Source: Sunxiuqinia elliptica (GTDB lineage: Bacteria > Bacteroidota > Bacteroidia > Bacteroidales > Prolixibacteraceae). From it: 64,000 nt of DNA. Shown piece by piece: positions 17,277-25,457 of the stretch (positions within the stretch are counted from its first letter, which is position 1; each line of letters opens with the position of its first letter). Where the stretch lies: positions 45,546 to 109,545 of the forward strand of contig NZ_FONW01000014.1 in the NCBI RefSeq assembly GCF_900113005.1, written 5' to 3'. Made by a program: the position numbers and the translations under genes. Below the pieces are notes generated by a model. It did not search any database. It had not been told where the DNA came from and saw only the letters and a program-made list of their open reading frames with translations.

Positions 17277-18455
17277 TCAGGCGATTACGCCAGATCCGAA
17301 GAGTTCATTTTCATCGTACCACGCAGCAAATTGTCCGGCTGTAATTCCACGTTGTTCATCTTCAAAAAGAATATAGAGCCCTTCTTCTCGTTGGTAAAGG
17401 GTTGCTTTTTCAAGAGGTTGACGGTAACGGATGCGAACGAGGTAGTCGCGGCTTTCGCCAATTTCCATTTTCATGTCTTTCCTAATCCAGTGTATCTCCT
17501 CGGTGCCAATGAAAAGTCCCGGACGATAAAGTCCTGGATGATCTGTACCTTCTCCAACATAAATGATATTCCGGTTTACATCGGTTCCCAACACAAATAA
17601 AGGGGCTTCGTGTCCACCAATATTTAGTCCTTTGCGCTGCCCAACGGTATAGAAATGAGCCCCGCGGTGTTCGCCGATTACTTTGCCGTTCCAAGGTTTA
17701 TAAGGATAGGCAAAGCAGAGCTTTTTAAAATTATCTGGCGTTTTTTCAACGGCTTTCTTTTTAGCCATAAATTCCGCTGGAACTTCAATTACATTGCCTG
17801 TTTTAGGTTCCAATTGTTGTTGTAAAAAGGTTGGTAGATCCACTTTCCCCACAAAGCAAATTCCTTGCGAATCCTTGCGGGTAGCTGTTGGAAGTTCTTG
17901 CTCGGCAGCAATTCGCCTTACTTCAGGTTTATCCAAATGTCCGATGGGGAACAGCGCTTTGCTTAGTTGATCCTGATTGAGCTGGCACAAAAAGTAACTT
18001 TGATCTTTGTTGTTGTCTTCTCCTGCCCGCAGCTGGTAAATGGTTTCCCCGTCTTTGTCAAATTCTGTTTTTTGACAGTAATGGCCAGTTGCGACGTAAT
18101 CAGCGCCAAACTTCATACACTCATCCATGAAGATGTCAAACTTGATCTCCCGGTTACAAAGAACATCTGGGTTCGGCGTGCGTCCTTTGCTGTATTCGTC
18201 AAACATATAATCGACTACGCGTTTTTTGTAGTCCTTGCTCAAGTCAACAATATGAAAAGGCATGTCTAACTTTTGGGCTACCATTTTGGCAATCAAGGCA
18301 TCATCTTCCCAACTACAACTACTGGTTAAGGTGCCTGTCCGATCATGCCAATTGACCATGAACAAGGCAATTACCTCATACCCTTGTTGTTTTAATAAGT
18401 ATGCTGCTACACTTGAATCTACCCCACCTGAAAGCCCTATTACTACCTTTTTCAT
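17277..18455 (-). CDS. mnmA: tRNA 2-thiouridylase
   Basis: MnmA makes 2-thiouridine at the wobble position (U34) of tRNAs for Lys, Glu and Gln, using ATP and a persulfide sulfur relay. The PP-loop VVIGLSGGVDSSVAAYLL starts at about residue 4. The catalytic cysteines lie in NPDVLCNREIKF near 100 and GICFVGK near 200. The later FYTVGQRKGL and C-terminal barrel (PLFVLGTDVNRNIIYVGEG) are typical. The start at 18455 (MKKVVIGLSGG) fits other family members; the frame extends to 18488 without similarity. It is monocistronic. Confidence 0.95.
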   Translation of the reverse strand: MKKVVIGLSGGVDSSVAAYLLKQQGYEVIALFMVNWHDRTGTLTSSCSWEDDALIAKMVAQKLDMPFHIVDLSKDYKKRVVDYMFDEYSKGRTPNPDVLCNREIKFDIFMDECMKFGADYVATGHYCQKTEFDKDGETIYQLRAGEDNNKDQSYFLCQLNQDQLSKALFPIGHLDKPEVRRIAAEQELPTATRKDSQGICFVGKVDLPTFLQQQLEPKTGNVIEVPAEFMAKKKAVEKTPDNFKKLCFAYPYKPWNGKVIGEHRGAHFYTVGQRKGLNIGGHEAPLFVLGTDVNRNIIYVGEGTDHPGLYRPGLFIGTEEIHWIRKDMKMEIGESRDYLVRIRYRQPLEKATLYQREEGLYILFEDEQRGITAGQFAAWYDENELFGSGVIA

Positions 18456-18691
18456 TTCTAATTTCTGATGTAATGAATTGACCGACAAAAGTAGAACGAA
18501 AATCGGAATTAGGCAATTTTGCTATTCGGATTCTTAGATGTTCTGACTCTCGGATGTTCAACAACTTTGAAATTGGAACTCTGCCTCTCTTTCAAACTAT
18601 TTTAAACAAGTTCAAAATTTGGACTTTGAACAAGGTTTTCCGGCAACTTGGAACAAAAGACACAACAGGAACCTGAAACTCCGAACTTGAG

Positions 18692-19858
18692 TTAGAAACT
18701 CCACTTGAGGCGGGCAAACAAGAGTTGGCCGATATCGCCGTATTCAGAGCCGTCTTTCCCGAAAAAGAGCTGACCGGTTGTCATCAATTCCAGGTTGTTG
18801 TGCAACGAATAGCTTAGCGATGGGCCAAAGTACCAGGAGCCATCATTGGGATTAACAATACCCGAAAGGCTGGTTGAAAACAATGGATTTACCGGGAAAG
18901 AACATTGTCCGAACAGAGCGTATTGGGCAAAAGATAAATATTTTGCAGACAGGTTATCTGTAAGCAGAAGATTCAAGCCTCCGGCATTGCCTTTTTTCCC
19001 ATGACTGTTGTACAGAACACTTGAGTGAATGTAAAGTGAACTCGGAAAAGTATAATCTGCTGAAATGGAAGCTACTGTTGCTTTTTCGGAGGTCGAGTCA
19101 TTTTCACGAGGTGTAAAATGGGTAATCTCTCCTCGGAATCCGGCTCCTTCAATGTCGCCAGCCCAGCCGGCTCCAAAAACATAGTCGGGGCCAACCCAGC
19201 CACTCATCAACTGGAAATCATAACTCCAGCGAGAAAAACGGTAAAGTCCAGTTAAGGCCATTTCATTGGCTGTTTCACCAAATTGATAAACCAATTCAGC
19301 CGAGGAGGTCAGCCCGGTGTAGTATTGAATACGAATGGCATCGGTTCCTGGCCGTTCTTCATAGTCAAAATCGAAATAGGAAAAGGAGTTGAAAACATCA
19401 TTGGGATTCCAAACCAGGTTGATGCCCCAGTTAACGCGTTGCCGCCCCAGCCGTACTTGCCAGTTGCCGGAAGTCCAGTCGAGGTAAGCGCGATCAAAAA
19501 CCGAGTGTAGAAACCAGTGTTGGCCTTCAATCGGAACAAAAGAAAGGTCCAGAAAACCATTGTCTTGATCGATGACAGCCTGATAATCGGGAAATTCTTT
19601 GATAAGACTTCCGGTTAGCAGCCTGTTACGCATTTCAACGACAGCCGTAACCTGATCAGAGGTATACCATTTAAAATTCAAACGGTTATGGATGGTATTG
19701 GTTGTCAGGTCTCTGGTGTCGGTTCCCGGAAGTTGTTGTTCGGGGTGATAATACATGAAGAGTTCTTTTATATAACCATTGAGCTCCCAGTTCTTTTCTT
19801 GTGCCGAAGCTGAATAGACTACAACAAAACTTATCAGGAATAAGATTAAGTGTTTCAT
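18692..19858 (-). CDS. Predicted outer-membrane beta-barrel protein of the exporter operon
   Basis: The 388-residue protein starts with a signal peptide (MKHLILFLISFVVVYSASAQ) and has alternating amphipathic strands throughout, with a C-terminal LLFARLKWSF as in outer-membrane barrels. Strand pairs such as WQVRLGRQRVNWGINLVWNP recall porin/DUF1302-like proteins that travel with LolA-like and FtsX exporter genes. The exact family is not certain. It is the last gene of the TetR-headed operon; its ATG overlaps the CAP-domain gene by four bases, so the two are coupled. It may be the outer-membrane end of the exporter. Confidence 0.7.
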   Translation of the reverse strand: MKHLILFLISFVVVYSASAQEKNWELNGYIKELFMYYHPEQQLPGTDTRDLTTNTIHNRLNFKWYTSDQVTAVVEMRNRLLTGSLIKEFPDYQAVIDQDNGFLDLSFVPIEGQHWFLHSVFDRAYLDWTSGNWQVRLGRQRVNWGINLVWNPNDVFNSFSYFDFDYEERPGTDAIRIQYYTGLTSSAELVYQFGETANEMALTGLYRFSRWSYDFQLMSGWVGPDYVFGAGWAGDIEGAGFRGEITHFTPRENDSTSEKATVASISADYTFPSSLYIHSSVLYNSHGKKGNAGGLNLLLTDNLSAKYLSFAQYALFGQCSFPVNPLFSTSLSGIVNPNDGSWYFGPSLSYSLHNNLELMTTGQLFFGKDGSEYGDIGQLLFARLKWSF

Positions 19859-20514
19859 TGGTTTTTGGTTTGAAAGCTGCTGGCCATTTCCATGACAACC
19901 ATGTGAGAATAATGAGGGTGTTCTCCGGAGGCAATTCCCACTGTTTTTAATTCCTGGTCTAAAATATTTTTTCGATGACTTCGATCGCGAACACCATCAT
20001 CAATGAGTAGGCTGGTAACGACCCGAAATGGCGACTGATCACCATAGGCAATGTTTTCAGCAATTTTCCCTTTCCACTGTCCGGCTTGTTCTATTCGGTC
20101 TTGTGGTGTTGAGCCATCAGCCCCCAGATGGCCGACCCGGCCGTTTTTTGCTTGCTCTCGAACAAGTATTCTGGCTGCTTTACTCAGTCCTTCAGAAGGC
20201 GTTAACAAGGGGAGAGCTGGAGTTCTTTTCATTTCGCGGATGCACTCAACTAAAGCCTTTTTACCTTCCTTGGTTTGAAGAGGCACGCTACCCGGAAGGT
20301 GAAGAATCTTCCCCTCAAAGGCTGTCAGCATTGGCTCCAGGTACTCTTCGGCATATTGACTTGGGTTGGTTCGAACCTTGTTGAGTTCTGCCAGAACCTG
20401 TTGCTCAAAAGCAGTCAGATAGCTAAGTTCCGCTCCTGTTGTTTGAGCCTGAAGAAATGAAATTGCACCAGGAACCAGCCAAAGGTTAAATAGAATGACT
20501 GCCTGATTAATCAT
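19855..20514 (-). CDS. CAP/SCP-domain secreted protein
   Basis: The 219-residue protein begins with a signal-like segment (MINQAVILFNLWLVPGAISF) followed by a CAP domain: LTAFEQQVLAELNKVRTNPSQYAEEYL, SKAARILVREQAKNGRVGHLG, GKIAENIAYGDQSP and RSHRKNILDQELKTVGIASG. These contain the histidine and glutamate positions typical of the CAP cavity. Bacterial CAP proteins are extracytoplasmic; their activity is mostly unknown. The start at 20514 leaves an 8-base overlap with the upstream ABC ATPase gene. A CAP protein is an unusual member of a LolCDE-like operon. Confidence 0.82.
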   Translation of the reverse strand: MINQAVILFNLWLVPGAISFLQAQTTGAELSYLTAFEQQVLAELNKVRTNPSQYAEEYLEPMLTAFEGKILHLPGSVPLQTKEGKKALVECIREMKRTPALPLLTPSEGLSKAARILVREQAKNGRVGHLGADGSTPQDRIEQAGQWKGKIAENIAYGDQSPFRVVTSLLIDDGVRDRSHRKNILDQELKTVGIASGEHPHYSHMVVMEMASSFQTKNQ

Positions 20515-21205
20515 GGTGCGGATTCTTTTGTATATCACTAATGATTTGGCCATCTTCCAAGGTAATTACACGATGGGCCTTGTTGACTACCCGTTGGTCG
20601 TGTGTGCTAAATATAAACGTGATTTTTTCTTTCTTATTGAGCTCTTCCATAATGTTTAACAAGTTCTCTGTTGATTTGGAATCGAGGTTGGCAGTGGGTT
20701 CATCAGCCAATACAAATTTGGGTTTTGAAGCCAATGCGCGGGCAACGGCAACGCGTTGTTGCTGTCCTCCGGATAGCTTGGCGGGACGACTATCTTCACG
20801 TCCTTTCAGTCCTACTGCTTCGAGCAGTTGCATGGTTCGTTCTTCCCGTTCTTTTTTGGAACGTCCCTGAAGTTGCATGACGAACTCTACATTTTCTTTA
20901 GCTGTGAGGACAGGAATCAGGTTATACGACTGAAAAACAAAGCCGATGTTTCGCATCCTGAAATCAATGAGTTGAGAGGCTTTCAAAGCTCCCAAATCGG
21001 TTTGATCAATGCGGATGTGGCCCGAAGTGGGCTGATCCAATCCGCCAAGCATGTTTAGCAGGGTGGTTTTGCCTGATCCGGAAGGACCAACGATAGCGGT
21101 AAATTCTCCTTCTTCAATGGTCAGATCAACACCATTTACGGCATGAACCTGTATTTCTGAATCCTTGTATGTTTTTACCAGTTTGCTGATTTCAATGATT
21201 GTCAT
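20507..21205 (-). CDS. ABC transporter ATP-binding protein (LolD/MacB-like)
   Basis: The 232-residue ATPase has Walker A VGPSGSGKTTLLNMLGG, Q-loop FVFQSYNLIPVLTAKENV, signature LSGGQQQRVAVARAL and Walker B KFVLADEPTANLDS, all of the LolD/MacB/FtsE subfamily. It pairs with the two FtsX-type permeases encoded immediately upstream (21252-23701). The set probably extracts a lipoprotein, lipid or other amphiphile from the inner membrane. It lies 46 bp after the permease gene and overlaps the CAP-domain gene by eight bases. Confidence 0.92.
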   Translation of the reverse strand: MTIIEISKLVKTYKDSEIQVHAVNGVDLTIEEGEFTAIVGPSGSGKTTLLNMLGGLDQPTSGHIRIDQTDLGALKASQLIDFRMRNIGFVFQSYNLIPVLTAKENVEFVMQLQGRSKKEREERTMQLLEAVGLKGREDSRPAKLSGGQQQRVAVARALASKPKFVLADEPTANLDSKSTENLLNIMEELNKKEKITFIFSTHDQRVVNKAHRVITLEDGQIISDIQKNPHHD

Positions 21206-21251
21206 GATTGGAATTGTTTTTTCGTTTCAGTAAAAGGCGGCTTTTTAAATG

Positions 21252-22469
21252 TTATTCCGTCCGGATGGCTTCAGCCGGATTGTATTTGAGGGCTTTTCGA
21301 GCCGGATAGATGGAGGCGATAATGCCAGTGAGAATAACGAGGATAATGATGACAATGACCATTTCGGGTTCAATGACCGGGAAAATAATGGAAGAATAGC
21401 CAAAGTCTTCGAGACCCTGTGCATAGTTTGACAGGTTAATGCCATGTTCTTCCAAAGCTTTTGAGGCTCCTAGGCCCAGCAAAATACCGATTGCTCCACC
21501 AGTTAAGGTGAGGAGGGTGGTTTCGAGCATGAGCATCAAGAATATTCGAATTTTGCCCATCCCGATTGCCATAAGCATCCCAATTTCTTTTACACGTTCC
21601 ATGACGACCATGAGCATGGTGTTGATGATTCCAAAGCCCAGGGCTAGCAGGATGATGATGACAAAGATGTAGGTGTATAAGTTCCCAATTTCATTGAGGT
21701 AGCCCAGCTCCGGCGTAAGTTCTTTCCAGTTCAAAACTTCCAGTTGGTCGTACTTAGTTTGAAGGTTGTTGGTGGTTTTCTCCAGAAATTGTTGATCATT
21801 TAAATGAACAATGACCTCGTGAACTGCCCCGTCGGGCATCTGGCTCAAGCGCGCAAGATCGGAAAAGCGAACAAATACGTTTGTTTCTTCAAACATGCTG
21901 TTGGTGGTATCAAAAATTCCACAAACCCGAAAAGCTCCGCCGGTGATGTTTCCTTGGCTATCCTGCAAGGTGATTACAACTTTCGACCGAAGTTTTATTT
22001 TGAGTTTCTCCGCTAGCTTTTTGCCAATAACGATTGGGTTCCGGCTCACACCCTCAAAGTAATCTCCTTCGCTGATGAATTGACTGAGGTTGGTGACCGA
22101 TTTTTCTTTTTCAGGAACAATTCCCATGATTTTGACACCTGTACCGGTTTCAGCAGAAGCAATCATGGATTGGATGGTAATTCGAGGACTCACACCATTG
22201 ATGGTATGTTGGGACGCAATTCGCTTGCTAAGCTCGACTCCATTCGGTATAAATTGATTGATATCAAAGTTCTCAAGGTATTTGGGATGATGGATTTGGA
22301 TATGGGACGTTTCCGTTTCAACACCAACTTCCAGACGTTGATTCATCCATCCTTTTAGAAAGGTGGCACTAAAAACCCCGGCAAACATACCAATGGTAAT
22401 GGCCGCAATGATAATTCCGGACCGTAAGGGGTTTCGCCAAATATTTCGCCATGCAACAGAGGTAATCAT
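21252..22469 (-). CDS. FtsX-family ABC permease (LolC/E-like), second of two
   Basis: This 405-residue permease has four transmembrane segments: one at the N-terminus (SGIIIAAITIGMFAGVFSATF) and three at the C-terminus around IFVIIILLALGFGIINTML, LLTLTGGAIGILLGLG and MVIVIIILVILTGIIASIYPA. The large loop between the first and second is periplasmic, as in LolC/LolE/MacB. The MVVMERVKEIGMLMAIGMG segment is the FtsX hallmark. It follows a paralogue by 11 bp, and the two presumably form a heterodimer with the ATPase. Confidence 0.9.
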   Translation of the reverse strand: MITSVAWRNIWRNPLRSGIIIAAITIGMFAGVFSATFLKGWMNQRLEVGVETETSHIQIHHPKYLENFDINQFIPNGVELSKRIASQHTINGVSPRITIQSMIASAETGTGVKIMGIVPEKEKSVTNLSQFISEGDYFEGVSRNPIVIGKKLAEKLKIKLRSKVVITLQDSQGNITGGAFRVCGIFDTTNSMFEETNVFVRFSDLARLSQMPDGAVHEVIVHLNDQQFLEKTTNNLQTKYDQLEVLNWKELTPELGYLNEIGNLYTYIFVIIILLALGFGIINTMLMVVMERVKEIGMLMAIGMGKIRIFLMLMLETTLLTLTGGAIGILLGLGASKALEEHGINLSNYAQGLEDFGYSSIIFPVIEPEMVIVIIILVILTGIIASIYPARKALKYNPAEAIRTE

Positions 22470-22480
22470 CGGGTTTTGAT

Positions 22481-23701
22481 TTAAGCGTGTAAAGCGTTAA
22501 TTAATTTCATCCGGTTTGCCGAGATAATTGGATAAATCGCAATAACCATGGTGATGATAAAAACGGTAAGGGCCTGGTGCCAGAATACCGATGGTGTTAG
22601 CGAGAAGAACATGTAGGGTTCAAAGCCATAGTCGTCCATCACTTGAGCTGCCTGCCCGGTTAAAGGGATGGGATTTTGAGCTTGGATCATCAGTATGGGG
22701 ATACTGACCAGTAAGCCCGATAAAGCACCGATCATCCCAATAAATAACGTTTCGTAAAAGAGAATGGCTCCTAGCTTAATGCGTTGCATGCCTATGGCAA
22801 TCATTACCCCAAACTCCCGTCTGCGCTCAGCAATCATCATCATAATGGTGCCCAAAATTCCAAAGCCAATGACAATGTAAAGCACTGCTTTCATGATAAT
22901 TCCTCCAGCACGGTCACTCTCAATTTGCTGAACCATTTCGGGCGACATTTCCTGCCAGCTCATGATGGAGTAGGGTGGTTTCAAATCGGCTCGCAGTTGT
23001 TTTAGGCTTCGGTTGAGCAAGTTTGTATCCGTAATATTGACCACCAAAGATGTGAGTCTGTTTCCGGTTGAAAAAAAATCCTGACTATTGGGCAATGTCA
23101 TGTACACAATCATTTTATTGAGTTGTGGCGAGGCATGTTTGATGATTCCGCGAATGGGATATTTGCCTGCTGCACTAATTCCGTGGTAGCCTTGGCTGAT
23201 CATTACAAGCGTATCGTTCACTCCCAGGTGCAGGTAATTGGCCAGCCCTTCGCCAACGAGTAAGCCTTGATCATTTGCTTGCAAGTAGCTGCCTTGGTTG
23301 ACATTTCCTTTCAGCGAAGTTAGCCTGTTTTCGCTTTCGGGCTCAATGCCCATAACCAGCACGCCTTTGGTTAACTCTTCGGATGAAGCCAAGGCAAAGG
23401 ACTCGAGCCGGGGGATGACAAAATCCACTTCGAGATGATCCAAAATGGATTGCCGAAGTTCCGGTGTATCCTCAAACGTATCGTTGATGCTCTTACTTTC
23501 CCAGTAGTTCTCGTGGTGAACTTGCATGTAACCCGAGTAATATTTGACCACCATATCTACCATCTTTTCATAGGAGCCTTCCTGCATCGAAGTCATGTAA
23601 GCAGAGAGCAAAACGCCAAAGAAAATAGAAGCTACGGTAATCAATGTTCGGCGCTTGTTGCGCCAGAGGTTGCGCCAGGCTATTTTGATGTTTGTTGACA
23701 T
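22481..23701 (-). CDS. FtsX-family ABC permease (LolC/E-like), first of two
   Basis: The 406-residue permease is paralogous to the gene just downstream: N-terminal helix (TLITVASIFFGVLLSAYMTS), large periplasmic domain, and C-terminal helices around AVLYIVIGFGILGTIMMMIAERRREFG and ALTVFIITMVIAIYPIISA. The conserved WRNLWRNKRRTL precedes the first helix. The lengths of the two permeases are nearly equal, which favours a heterodimeric LolCE-like pair over a duplicated single gene. A 149-bp gap separates it from the LolA-like gene. Confidence 0.9.
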   Translation of the reverse strand: MSTNIKIAWRNLWRNKRRTLITVASIFFGVLLSAYMTSMQEGSYEKMVDMVVKYYSGYMQVHHENYWESKSINDTFEDTPELRQSILDHLEVDFVIPRLESFALASSEELTKGVLVMGIEPESENRLTSLKGNVNQGSYLQANDQGLLVGEGLANYLHLGVNDTLVMISQGYHGISAAGKYPIRGIIKHASPQLNKMIVYMTLPNSQDFFSTGNRLTSLVVNITDTNLLNRSLKQLRADLKPPYSIMSWQEMSPEMVQQIESDRAGGIIMKAVLYIVIGFGILGTIMMMIAERRREFGVMIAIGMQRIKLGAILFYETLFIGMIGALSGLLVSIPILMIQAQNPIPLTGQAAQVMDDYGFEPYMFFSLTPSVFWHQALTVFIITMVIAIYPIISANRMKLINALHA

Positions 23702-23850
23702 TGTTCTGGTTTTAGTTGATGGTTGAATTGCCGGTTCACTGCCTCTTTTGAGTGAGTCAGCGCCAGAGAACCTTATATTTTACACTATTCGTACAGAGAT
23801 GTCAGTTCGTTGCCTGTTGAACACATCGCATCGGTTGTGTTCAATTATTT

Positions 23851-24600
23851 TTATCGAATTCGTTTCATATTCTGAATCGAAAAGAAAGAGTCTTTGATTG
23901 GTACTTCAAAGTCAATGTTGTCAAAAGTCATAATTGTCTTATGTCCTTCCTTGTCTGCCGGAATCATTTCCATGCGAGTCGGAATGATTCGATCATCCAT
24001 GTTTTTGACATCAGTCAAGATTTCGGTATTCACCAGAAAACCATCTTCATCAAAAAACTCAGCTTTTAACCACAGAAATTCTTTTTGGCTAATCCACATG
24101 TAAATTTTTCCCCACACTACCGGAGCATCTTCCAGAGGAATCAATTCCACTTTATAGCAGGGGTAATTTTCAATTGTTTCCTCTCCAACTAATTTGTGGG
24201 TGTAATCTTTGACGATCGATGATTCTTTAACAAGGTCATCGTTGGTAAAATCGGAGCCCATCCAAGATTGCATCATCATGGAAGGGGGAATCTTAATCAT
24301 GCGATCGATGCTTGGAAGCCAGTTCCACATTTCGCTTTCTCGTTTCAGAAAAACCTGCCCTTTTTCTTTGGCTGGAGCAGTAATTAGGATCAAAGAATAC
24401 TCAGTTCCCAGAGTCCAGTTTTTCATCGATAATGTTCGTTCCCACGATGGTCGTTGAATGGTCATGGTAACTTCTCCAATGCTGGAAGTCCCACGAAGTT
24501 TTTCGTCCGCTTTTTTGACGATTTCTTTGATGTCAGCTGTTTGTGCAGTGCTTGCGAGTGAAAGGAAGGTGAATGCGATAAGGTTGATTAGTGTTTTCAT
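23851..24600 (-). CDS. Outer-membrane lipoprotein-sorting protein (LolA-like)
   Basis: The 249-residue protein has a signal peptide (MKTLINLIAFTFLSLASTAQ) and a LolA/LppX-type half-barrel: IKEIVKKADEKLRGTSSIGEVTMTIQRP, EYSLILITAPAKEKGQVFLK, MWNWLPSIDRMIKIPPSMM and YPCYKVELIPLEDAPVVWGKIYMW read in pieces. It would carry an amphiphile across the periplasm from the FtsX exporter towards the outer membrane. Genes of this type regularly accompany LolCDE-like exporters with a TetR regulator. It follows the regulator gene by six bases. Confidence 0.85.
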   Translation of the reverse strand: MKTLINLIAFTFLSLASTAQTADIKEIVKKADEKLRGTSSIGEVTMTIQRPSWERTLSMKNWTLGTEYSLILITAPAKEKGQVFLKRESEMWNWLPSIDRMIKIPPSMMMQSWMGSDFTNDDLVKESSIVKDYTHKLVGEETIENYPCYKVELIPLEDAPVVWGKIYMWISQKEFLWLKAEFFDEDGFLVNTEILTDVKNMDDRIIPTRMEMIPADKEGHKTIMTFDNIDFEVPIKDSFFSIQNMKRIR

Positions 24601-24606
24601 GGTTGA

Positions 24607-25215
24607 TTAGTTTTTTGGTGGTGCTTCCGGGGTGCTAATTAGCCGGAAGCAAGCTTGCAGTATTTTATCTTCCATTTTTCCACTAGGGAAAATGTCGGGT
24701 GCCACAACGAGGTAAAGGATGGCTCCCTCGACTAATGATGACAGGACAAATAGATCTCCTTCAGGATCGGTACTTCCATTTTTTTGTAGAAAGGCATAGA
24801 TCTGGTTGAGGATTGGCTTTGATTTCTCCTGGTATTTTTCACTGAATGATTCCTGAATTCCTGGCTGAACCATGAGGGCGAAATAGAGCTGCCAGAAGCT
24901 CATATTTTCTCGAACGATGCGGAAGGTTTCTTTGATAAAGAAGATGAACTCCTCGTTGGTCAGTACGCCGTCTTTGTCAAGATCGAAGTTTTTGTAAACT
25001 TCATTGTAAGCTGTTTCCGTAATTTCTTCAAGCATGTCTTGTTTGCTCGAGAAGTAGTTGTAGATGAGTCCTTTGGATATGCCTGCTTTTCTTGTGATTT
25101 GACTAATTGAGGTTGCATGAAACCCTCCTTTAGCAAAGAGTTCCAATGCAACATCCATAATTAGTTTCTTTTTCTGTTTTCTGTGTTCTTCTAATTGTTT
25201 TGGGCTTCGAGGCAT
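24607..25215 (-). CDS. TetR/AcrR-family transcriptional regulator
   Basis: The 202-residue protein begins MPRSPKQLEEHRKQKKKLIM and has the TetR helix-turn-helix (ALELFAKGGFHATSISQITRKAGISKGLIYNYFSSKQDMLEEI). The C-terminal ligand domain shows no known specificity. The start at 25215 is chosen because the longer frame to 25248 would run across a palindromic operator. The regulator is the first gene of the exporter operon and, with the palindrome 15 bp upstream of its start, probably represses its own operon. Confidence 0.92.
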   Translation of the reverse strand: MPRSPKQLEEHRKQKKKLIMDVALELFAKGGFHATSISQITRKAGISKGLIYNYFSSKQDMLEEITETAYNEVYKNFDLDKDGVLTNEEFIFFIKETFRIVRENMSFWQLYFALMVQPGIQESFSEKYQEKSKPILNQIYAFLQKNGSTDPEGDLFVLSSLVEGAILYLVVAPDIFPSGKMEDKILQACFRLISTPEAPPKN

Positions 25216-25229
25216 AATTCGTTTGTTTA

Positions 25230-25247
25230 TGACTGAACGTTCGGTCA
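25230..25247. promoter_or_regulatory. TetR-type operator, proximal
   Basis: The 18-base TGACTGAACGTTCGGTCA is a near-perfect palindrome centred on AACGTT, with one mismatched pair. It lies 15 bp upstream of the TetR start codon, a typical place for autorepression. Its outer TGAC(T/C)G/CGGTCA half-sites recur in the distal palindrome at 25303. Confidence 0.7.
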
Positions 25248-25302
25248 AAAGTAAAACCTATTGCTTAGATATCCTGAAAAACCATGTTAATTTAAAGTTA
25301 AG

Positions 25303-25320
25303 AATGACCGGCCGGTCATT
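25303..25320. promoter_or_regulatory. TetR-type operator, distal
   Basis: The 18-base AATGACCGGCCGGTCATT is a perfect palindrome containing TGACCG and CGGTCA half-sites. Its centre lies 73 bp from that of the proximal operator, about seven helical turns. It is between the TetR start (25215) and the divergent oxidoreductase start (25458), so it could affect either gene. Confidence 0.65.
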
Positions 25321-25457
25321 TCCTGTTTTTAGTATGAAGTAACCTTGGAGTGCAGCGCTTTTCCTTGTGGTTTCGGTACTTATTCGATTGGTTAAACTAT
25401 TTCAATTATCTTTACGGGACAACTGTAAACAAATTAAACGCTATTAAACTCGTTACT

